A stretch of 35,188 nucleotides of DNA from Actinomycetes bacterium (GTDB taxonomy: Bacteria > Actinomycetota > Acidimicrobiia > Spongiisociales > UBA5794): contig JAMBLJ010000134.1 in NCBI GenBank assembly GCA_023336815.1, positions 1 through 35,188 on the forward strand, given 5' to 3'. The notes under the pieces are model-generated. The model worked only from the letters and a program-made list of their open reading frames with translations. It made no database searches and was not told where the DNA came from. Positions 1 through 8,722 of this stretch are shown here, piece after piece (position 1 is the stretch's first letter; the number at the start of each line of letters is the position of its first letter). The translations under genes and the position numbers were made by a program.

Positions 1-455
1 CCGACGTGGTACATGATCTCGTCGTTGCGGTCCTCACGGATCGCTTTGCCCATACGGCCACCGATGTCTGCAAGAGCTTCCTCCCATGTGACACGCTCCC
101 ACCCCCCTCCGCCGCGCTCCCCCACACGTTTGAGCGGATAGAGGATGCGTTCGGGGTCGTCGACCTGGTTGATCGTTGCAGGGCCCTTGGCACAGTTGCG
201 GCCACGCGAACCCGGATGTTCGGGGTTGCCCTCGAACCGGCGGATCTTGCCTGTGTCCTTGTCGATGTACGCAAGGAGCCCGCAGGCAGACTCGCAGTTG
301 AAACACGTGGTCGGCACGAGGCGGTAGGTGTTCTTGACACGCTCGGGCCATGCCTTGGCGTCGTACTCCTCCCAGTCGTCCCACCGTTCAACAGGCGGAT
401 AGTTGACGAGCTCACCGTCGGTGACGATCTTGGGGATGTTGTCTTCGATCGTCAT
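1..455 (-). CDS. soeA-like: Molybdopterin oxidoreductase catalytic subunit, N-terminal fragment (SoeA/PsrA-like), truncated by window edge
   Basis: Not in the ORF track because it is open at the edge. My translation from ATG at 455: MTIEDNIPKIVTDGELVNYPPVERW...TTCFNCESACGLLAYIDKDTGKIRRFEGNPEHPGSRGRNCAKGPATINQVDDPERILYPLKRVG...; 4Fe-4S motif CX2CX3C...C plus the typical 'G(R)NCAKG...DPERILYPLKR' segment. No Tat signal at the N-terminus. Confidence 0.88.
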   Translation of the reverse strand, partial: MTIEDNIPKIVTDGELVNYPPVERWDDWEEYDAKAWPERVKNTYRLVPTTCFNCESACGLLAYIDKDTGKIRRFEGNPEHPGSRGRNCAKGPATINQVDDPERILYPLKRVGERGGGGWERVTWEEALADIGGRMGKAIREDRNDEIMYHV

Positions 456-492
456 ACAGATCTCTCTCTTGCCCTCGTACTCATGTTCCAGG

Positions 493-2109
493 TCATGTCA
501 GCGGCACGCTTTGTCCGGCCTTCACAAACGCATCGTCGACCATGAAGACACCAACCATCGCCACGGCACCCGCAGCTGCACCCACAACGGGTGGCGTGCC
601 AAGGAGGACCGCAACACCCGCAGCCACAGGACTCAACACACAGAAGACGAGACCGATGCGATATTCGAACGCAAAGGTCCCCTTCGTCATGTGGTGATAC
701 GCCGCTGCGGCATCTGCACCGTGGTTCGTTCTGTTCTCGAGGACCGCAAGGACACCAAGTCCTACAGCTCCGATGAGCATCGTCCACGTGAACGCCTCTG
801 TTCCCGCCGCAAGGTTGTTCGACACAAGCCGCGCCGTGGACCCGGTGAGTTCACGGGTTTCAGACACCAGCGACGCAATGAGCGACACACCGCCACCAAC
901 AGCGAACGCTGCAGCGATCATGTGCCATACGAGTAGTGGACTGTTCCACAGGGTGCGTCCCCGTGCCTGGCCGAACAGGAAGGCTGTGTAGCCAGCGGTT
1001 GCAAGACCGATCAGCGCCGACACCCAGATGGTCGCCACAGCTGCTCCTTCGAGCTGGAACGCACCGGCGAGGAACCACGCTGCAAACGCCAGGGCTTGTG
1101 CGGACAGGATCCACGCACCCCGGACCAGCCAGGACGATGGATTGCCTTTCGTGAGCAGGTAGTAGAAACGATCCGGCCGTTTGAGGTCCCACACCAGGAG
1201 CACACCGGTGAGCAATAGGAGCAGCCCTGCGAGGAACGGTGCGGTCACACGCATCCACATCGACTCGATATCGGCACCGAAAAGCAGTGCCATGGCGGCT
1301 GCGATAGCGATACCAGCGGAGGTTGCCTTCGTGAGGAAGTACGCGGACACACGCCATCCCCATGGCATTGGAAAATCGGTTGCGTAGACCACTCGCGGAT
1401 GACCGGCATCATTGTGGACCCTGCGCGATGGGGTCGTGGTATGACCGCCACCGCCCTTTCCATCCCCTGAGAGGTCGACATCGAGCCATGAGCGTTCGAT
1501 GCCAGGCGGGTCCCGCCAGATGCCACCGTCATCGGTACGTGTGGCAGCGAGCGGCTCGACGTTGGCGGGTTCCGCACCCTTGTACCAAAGGTTCGGCTTC
1601 GTTCCTCGTTCAACGGAGCGTTGGGTCAGACCACCTGCAGCCACCAGTGCAGCGATCTTCGTTGCCGGGTTGTCGAGGTCGCCTGCGATGATCGCCTGCT
1701 CCGGGCACACCACAACACAGGCCGGTTCGAGGCCAACCTCAACACGATGTACGCAGTAGTTGCACTTCTGCGCAGTGTTCTCGTCCGGGTCGATGTACAG
1801 GGCGTCATAGGGGCAGGCCTGCATACAGGACTTACACCCGATGCAGATACTCGTATCGAAATCGACGATGCCGTCGGACCGCTTGTGGAGGGCAGATGTG
1901 GGACAGATCGTGACACAGGGGGCGTCGGTGCAGTGGTTGCACCGCATGACAGAGAACGACCGGCTCGTATCGGGCCACGTGCCCTGCTCGACGTACTTCA
2001 CCCACGTCCGGTTCACACCGAGGGGCACCTGGTGTTCGGTCTTACACGCGACCGTACATGCGTGACATCCGATGCACGTCGTCTGATCGATCACGAATCC
2101 GTATCGCAG
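493..2109 (-). CDS. Fused 4x[4Fe-4S] ferredoxin subunit plus NrfD/DmsC-like membrane anchor (SoeB-SoeC-like)
   Basis: N-terminus CIGCHACTVACKTEH, CNHCTDAPCVTICP, CIGCKSCMQACP, CNYC...CVVVCP; C-terminal half is multi-TM (NrfD-like). Start extended from the track's 2094 to a CTG at 2109 giving LRYGFVIDQTTCIGC with an AGGAGGAG SD 5 nt upstream. Confidence 0.88.
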   Translation of the reverse strand: MRYGFVIDQTTCIGCHACTVACKTEHQVPLGVNRTWVKYVEQGTWPDTSRSFSVMRCNHCTDAPCVTICPTSALHKRSDGIVDFDTSICIGCKSCMQACPYDALYIDPDENTAQKCNYCVHRVEVGLEPACVVVCPEQAIIAGDLDNPATKIAALVAAGGLTQRSVERGTKPNLWYKGAEPANVEPLAATRTDDGGIWRDPPGIERSWLDVDLSGDGKGGGGHTTTPSRRVHNDAGHPRVVYATDFPMPWGWRVSAYFLTKATSAGIAIAAAMALLFGADIESMWMRVTAPFLAGLLLLLTGVLLVWDLKRPDRFYYLLTKGNPSSWLVRGAWILSAQALAFAAWFLAGAFQLEGAAVATIWVSALIGLATAGYTAFLFGQARGRTLWNSPLLVWHMIAAAFAVGGGVSLIASLVSETRELTGSTARLVSNNLAAGTEAFTWTMLIGAVGLGVLAVLENRTNHGADAAAAYHHMTKGTFAFEYRIGLVFCVLSPVAAGVAVLLGTPPVVGAAAGAVAMVGVFMVDDAFVKAGQSVPLT

Positions 2110-2154
2110 GGTGACTCCTCCTACCTGTTGTCCATATCTCTGTCGGCGCCTCGA

Positions 2155-3228
2155 TCAGGCCATCGCCTGTGGCTCTGCCATCACCGCCGTGGTGATATCA
2201 GTTGCGTCAAGTCCAGGGGCGTCAACCGTTGCCATGTGCGCCTTGACGACACCGAGCACCGAGTCGTCATCGTAGGCGATTCCCACAAGTGAGTCCTGAA
2301 GTCTGGCCAGTTCCTCCGCAGGCTCCATGAAGAAATCGCCAGACAGGACGATGCCGTCGATCACACCGTCACGCACCGCAACGGATGCCCGCACGAGGCC
2401 GCCGGGTGCCTTGTGCACTCCCTCGCGCACGTCGACACCTTCGGCGATCTTGGTGATCGTGCCAGATGGGGGCAGCCCATCGAGGTGGAGCCACTCTGGA
2501 GTTGCGATGCGCTCCTCCTGCTGCTCGATCGCCACAAGCTCATCCGGGCGTGGTTCATCGACCACCAGCTCGTCTTCAAGCGTCTCTGAGAAACACTCGA
2601 GCAGCACCCTGACACCCTGATCCCTTGTTGGAGCATCGTCACCGAGCTGCCGGTTGATGGTGGTGAGGTACTCCCTCATCGTCGAGTACATCTTGTCCCT
2701 GAACTTCTCCGACGGCACGTTGAGGACTCTGACCATCAACTCATAGTTGAAGTCGAACATGAGCGAGCCAGCAACGATCATCGATTCGCCGACGGTCGCT
2801 GCCCCTGTGCCACCGATCTTTCGACCCTCGACCTGTATGTCGTTGACGGGCCGATGCACCGCGGGGATCCCCATCCGGTTGAGGGCGAGGACAGGGCCCG
2901 CGAGGAACTTCGTGTAGACATTCATCAGCTTTGACGGAACCCGCGACTGGTGGAAGATCGTGTGCCAGAACGTCTGGCCCTCATCCAGGTACACAGCACC
3001 GCCACCGATCTCCCTGCGGTACACGGGGACACCAGCCTCGTCGCAGAACGCAAGATCAACTTCCGACTTCGCATCCTGGTGGTGACCGATGCTGACGAAC
3101 GGGTCGAGTGGACGTGTGATCGTGATCGTGTCTGGTGTGTTCTGCCGCATTGCGTACCCCACACCGTGGAAGATGGCGAGCGAGCGCAACGATTCAACCT
3201 GTCCGAAGTCCAGCAAACGAATGGTCAT
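2155..3228 (-). CDS. lplA-like: Lipoate-protein ligase A family protein
   Basis: MTIRLLDFGQVESLRSLAIFHGVGYAM...VSIGHHQD...VPVYRREIGGGAVYLDEGQTFWHTIF; RR-x-GGGAVY ligase motif; adjacent to two lipoyl-domain genes. Confidence 0.88.
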   Translation of the reverse strand: MTIRLLDFGQVESLRSLAIFHGVGYAMRQNTPDTITITRPLDPFVSIGHHQDAKSEVDLAFCDEAGVPVYRREIGGGAVYLDEGQTFWHTIFHQSRVPSKLMNVYTKFLAGPVLALNRMGIPAVHRPVNDIQVEGRKIGGTGAATVGESMIVAGSLMFDFNYELMVRVLNVPSEKFRDKMYSTMREYLTTINRQLGDDAPTRDQGVRVLLECFSETLEDELVVDEPRPDELVAIEQQEERIATPEWLHLDGLPPSGTITKIAEGVDVREGVHKAPGGLVRASVAVRDGVIDGIVLSGDFFMEPAEELARLQDSLVGIAYDDDSVLGVVKAHMATVDAPGLDATDITTAVMAEPQAMA

Positions 3229-3243
3229 TGGGTTCCCTTCTTG

Positions 3244-3693
3244 TCAGTCGGCACATCGGATACAGCTCATCTTGAGCTCATCGATACGGATCTTGTATGC
3301 CGCAACCGCCGCGTCATCGGTGAGCAGCCCAACAGGTGCGGTCTCGGGATCATCCGGACGAACCAGAGATATCCAGCCTGCAACGTACGGGTCACGGTTT
3401 GCGATGAGAATGTCGTCTGCGAAGGCTGCGTCGTTCGTTTCGATGACCTCGCCATCGAACGGGCTGTGGATGGGTCCAACCCATTTCGCCGATTCGACGG
3501 TTGCGATCGACTTGCCCGCAAGGACACGTTTGCCGACCTTCTTGAAACGGATCGACACCATCTTTCCCATGCGGGTCTGTGCGACATCGGTGAGTCCCAT
3601 ACGAGCGATGTCACCTTCGAACTCGACCCACAGGTCGCCCTCGACGTCGTAGGCAAGCCCATCAGGGATCGCACAACCCCGGTGGACGATCAT
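3244..3693 (-). CDS. lbpA-like: GcvH-like lipoate-binding protein (LbpA-like), copy 1
   Basis: LWVEFEGDIARMGLTDVAQTRMGKMVSIRFKKVGKRVLAGKSIATVESAKWVGPIHSPFDGEV; lipoyl-lysine motif ES(A)K; no glycine cleavage genes nearby. Confidence 0.85.
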   Translation of the reverse strand: MIVHRGCAIPDGLAYDVEGDLWVEFEGDIARMGLTDVAQTRMGKMVSIRFKKVGKRVLAGKSIATVESAKWVGPIHSPFDGEVIETNDAAFADDILIANRDPYVAGWISLVRPDDPETAPVGLLTDDAAVAAYKIRIDELKMSCIRCAD

Positions 3694-3697
3694 GGAC

Positions 3698-4135
3698 TCA
3701 CTCGCATGTGATCCCTTCGGCCTCCAGGAACGCTTGATACGCAGCGATCCCTTCCGCCCCCGTCACGAGGTCAGCAGAATCGGCATCCCAGTCAGACGGT
3801 TGGAGTTTCATGTACCAGCCCTCACCATAGGGATCGGTATTGATGATCCCGGGGTCAGACGACAGAAGCGGGTTCGTTTCGAGGATCTCACCGCTCACAG
3901 GCGCAGTCACAGGCCCAACCCACTTTCCGCTCTCTATGGTGCCGAGCGACCTGCCCTTCTTTGCCGCCCTGCCAACCTTCTTCGGGAGCGCGGAGATGAT
4001 GGCGTGTGCAAGGCTCTGCGCAACATCGGTGACACCGACCGTCACCGTTCCATCATCCTGTGGAGCCACCCACACGTGTTTCTCAGGCCAGTAATAGAGA
4101 TCGTCAGGCAGGTTGCATCCTTGTACTTCACTCAT
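3698..4135 (-). CDS. lbpA-like: GcvH-like lipoate-binding protein (LbpA-like), copy 2
   Basis: Internal ATG of track ORF 3698..4342: MSEVQGCNLPDDLYYWPEKHVWVAPQDDGTVTVGVTDVAQSLAHAIISALPKKVGRAAKKGRSLGTIESGKWVGPVTAPVSGEIL; lipoyl ES(G)K motif. Confidence 0.87.
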   Translation of the reverse strand: MSEVQGCNLPDDLYYWPEKHVWVAPQDDGTVTVGVTDVAQSLAHAIISALPKKVGRAAKKGRSLGTIESGKWVGPVTAPVSGEILETNPLLSSDPGIINTDPYGEGWYMKLQPSDWDADSADLVTGAEGIAAYQAFLEAEGITCE

Positions 4136-4409
4136 CGTTCGTCTCCTGGTCGTGCTGATCTTGCCAGTGATACAGGAACATATCGAAGGCGACCAGCCTG
4201 ATCTCCCGGTAATGCTCCTCGAGAAACGTCGGGTCGTTGTAGCGCGGCTTGACCTCGGTGCGGTGACCCTCGTCGCACTCGGGGCATTGCAGCTCCATGA
4301 ACCGTCTTCCCCATGTCGTGTCTGTGATGACCTTTTCGGCATGGTCGTCGGTCAGGTGCGCGTGGAGCTCCCGCCTGGACCCTGAACGCTCGCAATATGG
4401 ACATCTCAT
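4128..4409 (-). CDS. Small zinc-finger-like protein (CPYC...HxxxxxH and CPEC motifs), function unknown
   Basis: Internal start of track ORF 4128..4460: MRCPYCERSGSRRELHAHLTDDHAEKVITDTTWGRRFMELQCPECDEGHRTEVKPRYNDPTFLEEHYREIRLVAFDMFLYHWQDQHDQETNDE. Overlaps neighbours by a few nt on both sides (translational coupling). Confidence 0.7.
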   Translation of the reverse strand: MRCPYCERSGSRRELHAHLTDDHAEKVITDTTWGRRFMELQCPECDEGHRTEVKPRYNDPTFLEEHYREIRLVAFDMFLYHWQDQHDQETNDE

Positions 4410-4870
4410 TCGACCTTCCCAAGGTCCTTCACCGCCACCGTCACGGCTCTTCGAATCCACTCTACGACCGCAGCCCCTGCGGGGGCTACCGAAATCTGGT
4501 CAGCCTCGGGAACCTTCGAGACGAGACCTGCCGAGACGAGGTCAGATACACGTTCATGCAACGTGAGCGAACCGATCTCACACGCATGAGCGAGCTCCGT
4601 CGTCTTCATGTGACCTGGGCCAGACAGCACCACGAGGATCTTGTGGTAGTCCGGGTTGACGGCCATTTGTACCGTGCGCAGTACCGATTCCTGCACCGCC
4701 CGTTCCCGCTCTGAGCGGTCACTGAGAAACTCGGCCTTCCAGTCGCCGGTTCCCGACTCGAGCCTGTTCTCTCTGTCGAGCACGGAGATGTGATATCGCA
4801 GGACCCCTGCGACATCGAGGCCAACGGCACGTGCTGTTGGATCGTCCTCGACCGCACTCTGGATGCGCAC
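4406..4870 (-). CDS. Winged-helix-like small protein, possible regulator or accessory factor
   Basis: VRIQSAVEDDPTARAVGLDVAGVLRYHISVLDREN...HKILVVLSGPGHMKTTELAHACEIGSLTLHERVSDLVSAGLVSKVPEADQISVAPAGAAVVEWI; the HTH-like segment resembles winged-helix proteins. GTG start at 4870 chosen to avoid the upstream CDS; start uncertain. Confidence 0.6.
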   Translation of the reverse strand: MRIQSAVEDDPTARAVGLDVAGVLRYHISVLDRENRLESGTGDWKAEFLSDRSERERAVQESVLRTVQMAVNPDYHKILVVLSGPGHMKTTELAHACEIGSLTLHERVSDLVSAGLVSKVPEADQISVAPAGAAVVEWIRRAVTVAVKDLGKVE

Positions 4871-4889
4871 CGGTGTGGGGAGGGCAGAC

Positions 4890-6983
4890 TCACCCAACGG
4901 GGACCGCTTCCACAGCACGCTCGATCAGTTGAGCGATGTCGACGACTTCGAGTTGCTCTTCGTTGCCTGTCGTCTTGACGGCATCTGAATACATGATCAT
5001 GTCCTTTGGGCATGACACAACGAAGTACCGGACATCGGACCCGAGGGCAACTGCCTCACGTATCCGGTTCTCAGCCGGCCGTTCGTCGAGATCCGAGTCG
5101 TCCATCCATATCCTGCCGCCGCCAGCGCCACAGCAGAAGCTGTTCTCCCTACATCTGCCCATCTCGACCACATCGAGACCGACAGCACGGATCAGCCTTC
5201 TCGGCGCCTCGTACTCGTCCTGGTATCTCCCCAGATAACAGGGGTCGTGATACGTCGCCTGGCCCTCGAACTGGTTGAGCGTGATCTTGCCGCCAGACAC
5301 CAGCTCATCGAGTATGGCCGTGTAGTGCAACACGTCGTCGTCGGTCGGATACTCACCTCGCAGCGTGTTAAGCGAGTGCGGATCAGTTGTGAACATGCGC
5401 TGGTACGAAGCGGTCTCGAACGTTTCGACGTTCGCGTCGCGCAGCATCTCGAAGAGCCCCTCTTCGCCTGCCCTTCGCACATCGTTGCCTGCGTTGCGTT
5501 CCCCGTCGTACAGAATCCCGAAGTCGATGCCGCCGTCATGCATGAGCTTCGCAACGGTGCGCGACACCTCGGTCGCTCTCGGGTCGAACGATCCGTGGTC
5601 GCCAACGAACCAGAGGTAGTCGACCGATTCAGAGCGTGCGTCCTTGATCTTGAAGTCGAGGCCCTTCGTCCACCGGGCACGCTGCTTGGCTGACTTGCCG
5701 AAACTGTTGCCGCCTCGTGCCAGAGCCTGGAACGCCTTCTGGAGGCCAGGCTCGACATCACCGGTATCGACGAGACGTCTGCGGAGCTGGATGATGGTAG
5801 GCACATGTTCGATGCCCACAGGACACGCTTCGACACATGCCATACATGTCGTGCATGCCCACAGGGTGTCCGTTGCGATGACGGTGCCTGCGACCTCGGT
5901 GTCCTCGGCGTGACCCGGCGTGGCACCCGGTCCGTACCACATTTTGATGCCGGATCGAGCATCGGCGTACTCCCGAAGATCCAGGATGAGGTCCCTCGGT
6001 GACAGCGGGGACCCTGACGCCCTGGCTGGGCACACCTCATGGCACCGCCCGCATTTGGTGCAGGCATCGAAGTCGAGCAGGTCCTTCCAGGTGAAGTCCG
6101 CAAGGGTGGAATAGCCAGGAGACGTCGGGTCCTCGACAGGTGGCAGCACCGCAGACGAGCGCGGCTCGGTGAACGCCAGGTTGGCTGCGTCGTTGATAAC
6201 GTGCATACCCTTCGAGTACGGCAGGTACGCGACGAAGGTGAGTGCGGCGAGGCCGTGCACCCACCACGTGATCATGCGAGCGATGTCGTTGCCTTGCTCA
6301 CCGAGAGGCCCTGTGAGCAGGGCGATGACATACCCGCCAATCGAAACCACCTCGAAGTCGGGGTAGTCCGTTGCAGCGATCCGGAACCCTTCGAGGAGGA
6401 AACCCGTGATTCCGAGGAAAACAAGAATCAGCAAGAACGCCCTGTCGTCGAGCGAGTAGCCCTTCCTGTCCGCTTCGACGCCGTCGACTCGTGTGTAGTC
6501 GAGTTTCGGTGGTTCGCTTCTCCTGATCCGTGCAAGCACGATCAGTCCGACGATGAATCCGATACCGAACACATCCATTGCGAACGCGTACCCGACATAG
6601 AACGCGCCGTGCCAGAACTGCCACTCCGGCTTGTCCAGGATGAAGCCGATGATGTCCTCGTCGATGGCGATGATCGTGGTTCCGATGAGGAGCACCATGA
6701 AACCCCAGAACACGAAGAAGTGGGCAACACCGACCACCCTGTTGCGTTTTGCGATCGTCCGGTTCGAGCTGATGTCGCCAAGAGCCCTGATAAACCGTCC
6801 CCAGTTGAGGCGTGCCGATTGCCTCCCGCGTGTGTACTTGCGGATACGCCGGTAGAAGCCCCACAGAAAGATACCGACCGTGACCGTGGTCAGCACATAG
6901 AACAGGATGATGACGGCCGTGTTGAAACCTAAGAAGACCTCACGGCCGGCGGTTTCTGCTGCAAAGAGCATCCCGCCCATCAA
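4890..6983 (-). CDS. emo-like: Membrane Fe-S oxidoreductase: NarI-like TM domain + 2x[4Fe-4S] + CCG domains (EMO-like ETF:quinone oxidoreductase / HdrED-like)
   Basis: N-terminal TM helices; CTKCGRCHEVCP, CTTCMACVEACPVG; CCG motifs THDPCYLGR-type (TYHDPCYLGRYQDEYEAPRR) and ENSFCCGAGGGRIWM; directly downstream of etfBA. Confidence 0.85.
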   Translation of the reverse strand: MMGGMLFAAETAGREVFLGFNTAVIILFYVLTTVTVGIFLWGFYRRIRKYTRGRQSARLNWGRFIRALGDISSNRTIAKRNRVVGVAHFFVFWGFMVLLIGTTIIAIDEDIIGFILDKPEWQFWHGAFYVGYAFAMDVFGIGFIVGLIVLARIRRSEPPKLDYTRVDGVEADRKGYSLDDRAFLLILVFLGITGFLLEGFRIAATDYPDFEVVSIGGYVIALLTGPLGEQGNDIARMITWWVHGLAALTFVAYLPYSKGMHVINDAANLAFTEPRSSAVLPPVEDPTSPGYSTLADFTWKDLLDFDACTKCGRCHEVCPARASGSPLSPRDLILDLREYADARSGIKMWYGPGATPGHAEDTEVAGTVIATDTLWACTTCMACVEACPVGIEHVPTIIQLRRRLVDTGDVEPGLQKAFQALARGGNSFGKSAKQRARWTKGLDFKIKDARSESVDYLWFVGDHGSFDPRATEVSRTVAKLMHDGGIDFGILYDGERNAGNDVRRAGEEGLFEMLRDANVETFETASYQRMFTTDPHSLNTLRGEYPTDDDVLHYTAILDELVSGGKITLNQFEGQATYHDPCYLGRYQDEYEAPRRLIRAVGLDVVEMGRCRENSFCCGAGGGRIWMDDSDLDERPAENRIREAVALGSDVRYFVVSCPKDMIMYSDAVKTTGNEEQLEVVDIAQLIERAVEAVPVG

Positions 6984-7939
6984 CCTTCCAGACGATCCGT
7001 CAGCTCAGGAATGAAGTCGAAGAGATCTCCTGCCCACCCGTAGTGCGCCACACCGAAGATCGGAGCCTGGGGGTCCGAGTTCACTGCGATGATGACAGAC
7101 GAATCTCGCATCCCTTCCAGGTGTTCCGGTGCGCCAGATATGCCAAGAGCGAGATACACCTTCGGTTTGACTGCCAGCCCGGACTTGCCAACCTGGCGTG
7201 TCTTGGGCAACCATCCCTGGTCGATGATCGGCCGCGACGCTGCAAGGGCCGCACCGAGGGCATCGGCAAGTTCCTGTGCCTCCTCGATGTTGTCCTCAGA
7301 TTCGATGCCTCGTCCGATCGCAACGAGGATGTCCTCAGCGGTGATGTCTACATCGCCCGCTTCGGGCTCTGCGATGCCAACGAAGGACACCGCAAGGTCT
7401 GGCACTGTGGCGTCGATGGTCTCCACGGCGCCTGCACCACCAGAGCGGCCGCCGTCTGCCGGGGCTGCGCCTGCGAGCATGGCGAACACTGCGGTGTCGC
7501 CATCGACTCGTACATCTGCCTCGACCTTGCCCGAATACAGCTGGCAGGTTGCGGTGAGAGCGTCGCCTGCGTCGACCTTCAGGCAGTACGACACGAGTGG
7601 CTGGGAGGTGGCGGCAGCAACATGGTTGCCAACATCCATCCCGACAGACGTGTACGGAACCAGGGTCACCCTCGGCTGGCGCGACGTAACGAGTGATGCG
7701 AACATCTCGGCGTGGCCCTGGGGGTTGAAAGCGCCAAGAGCGTCGGTATCAGCGACGAGGATCTGGTCTGCACCACCGAGGCCGCCTGCAAGGCTTGCAG
7801 CGCCCGTTCCGATGACGGCAGCCGTAACGCTGCCCCCTGTCTGGCCTGCCAGTTTCCTTGCTGTTGCGAGCAGTTCGTAGGTTGCGTCTGTTACTTCACC
7901 GTTGAGGTGTTCTACGAATACGAGTACGTCGTTTGACAT
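6980..7939 (-). CDS. etfA: Electron transfer flavoprotein alpha subunit
   Basis: MSNDVLVFVEHLNGEVTDATYELLATARKLAG...; C-terminal FAD region LALGISGAPEHLEGMRDSSVIIAVNSDPQAPIFGVAHYGWAGDLFDFIPELTDRL. Confidence 0.93.
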   Translation of the reverse strand: MSNDVLVFVEHLNGEVTDATYELLATARKLAGQTGGSVTAAVIGTGAASLAGGLGGADQILVADTDALGAFNPQGHAEMFASLVTSRQPRVTLVPYTSVGMDVGNHVAAATSQPLVSYCLKVDAGDALTATCQLYSGKVEADVRVDGDTAVFAMLAGAAPADGGRSGGAGAVETIDATVPDLAVSFVGIAEPEAGDVDITAEDILVAIGRGIESEDNIEEAQELADALGAALAASRPIIDQGWLPKTRQVGKSGLAVKPKVYLALGISGAPEHLEGMRDSSVIIAVNSDPQAPIFGVAHYGWAGDLFDFIPELTDRLEG

Positions 7940-7947
7940 GGCGCCTC

Positions 7948-8706
7948 CTACCTCACACCTGCAGCCTGGAGGAGCTCAAGGACCTTGTCGGCCGCTGCTT
8001 CCTCATCACCTTCGATCATCTCAGCGCCTTCACCTTCGTCGGGAAGCCGCATGTCGGTGATCGTCACGCCCGACATGTTGTCAGGCTGGTCGATGTCGAC
8101 ATCTTCGAGTGCTCCGGACTCCTGTGCCTGACGGATCCTGGCAACCGCCACGTACCGTGGCGCTTCTCGTGCGGTCTGGATTCCGAGGACGGCTGGCAAC
8201 GCCACGTCGTAGTCGGCGGTGATACCCGCCCAGTACTCCTTCGTGACACGGACCGAGCCGTCGCCTGGCGTCGTGCCGACGACGACCGATACATGAGGAA
8301 GCCCGAGGCCAGCAGCAACGAGCATCGCAACCTGGCCATCGATCTCGTCAGACGCCTGCACACCTGAAAGCACGAGGTCGTAGTTGCCTTCGCCAAGAGC
8401 CTCAACGAAAACAGCAGCCTGGCCGTGGGCGTCAACGGGGTCGAGGTCGTCGCCCAGTTTCTTGCCTGCATCGGCACCCTTGGCAATTGCGGTATGGAGC
8501 ATCTGTTCCACTTCGTCTGCCATGCCGAGCGCATACACGGTGACGCTTCCGCCCGTTTCTTCCTTCAGGAGGAGACCTTCTTCGAGTGCGTGGTCGTCGA
8601 ACTCATTGAGCACGTATCCCAGGAAGTCTCTGTCGAGGTCGGCGCCGTCGAGCTCAAGTTCTTCGACCGGGTCGGGCACAGCCCGCAACAACACGGCAAT
8701 GTTCAT
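7948..8706 (-). CDS. etfB: Electron transfer flavoprotein beta subunit
   Basis: MNIAVLLRAVPDPVEELELDG...LNEFDDHALEEGLLLKEETGGSVTVYALG; upstream of etfA in the same operon. Confidence 0.92.
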   Translation of the reverse strand: MNIAVLLRAVPDPVEELELDGADLDRDFLGYVLNEFDDHALEEGLLLKEETGGSVTVYALGMADEVEQMLHTAIAKGADAGKKLGDDLDPVDAHGQAAVFVEALGEGNYDLVLSGVQASDEIDGQVAMLVAAGLGLPHVSVVVGTTPGDGSVRVTKEYWAGITADYDVALPAVLGIQTAREAPRYVAVARIRQAQESGALEDVDIDQPDNMSGVTITDMRLPDEGEGAEMIEGDEEAAADKVLELLQAAGVR

Positions 8707-8722
8707 TCATTCTCCTGTTCGA

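Noticed and set aside
493-2109. Exported polysulfide/thiosulfate reductase (PsrABC/PhsABC)
   Set aside because: No Tat signal on the catalytic subunit and oxidative sHdr context; not fully excluded because the catalytic subunit is truncated.
3244-4135. Glycine cleavage H proteins
   Set aside because: GcvH-like fold, but no gcvT/gcvP and placement next to sHdr and lipoate ligase favours LbpA.
6039-6932. 297-aa plus-strand ORF antisense to the EMO-like gene
   Set aside because: Antisense shadow frame, highly acidic/Arg mix with no domain.
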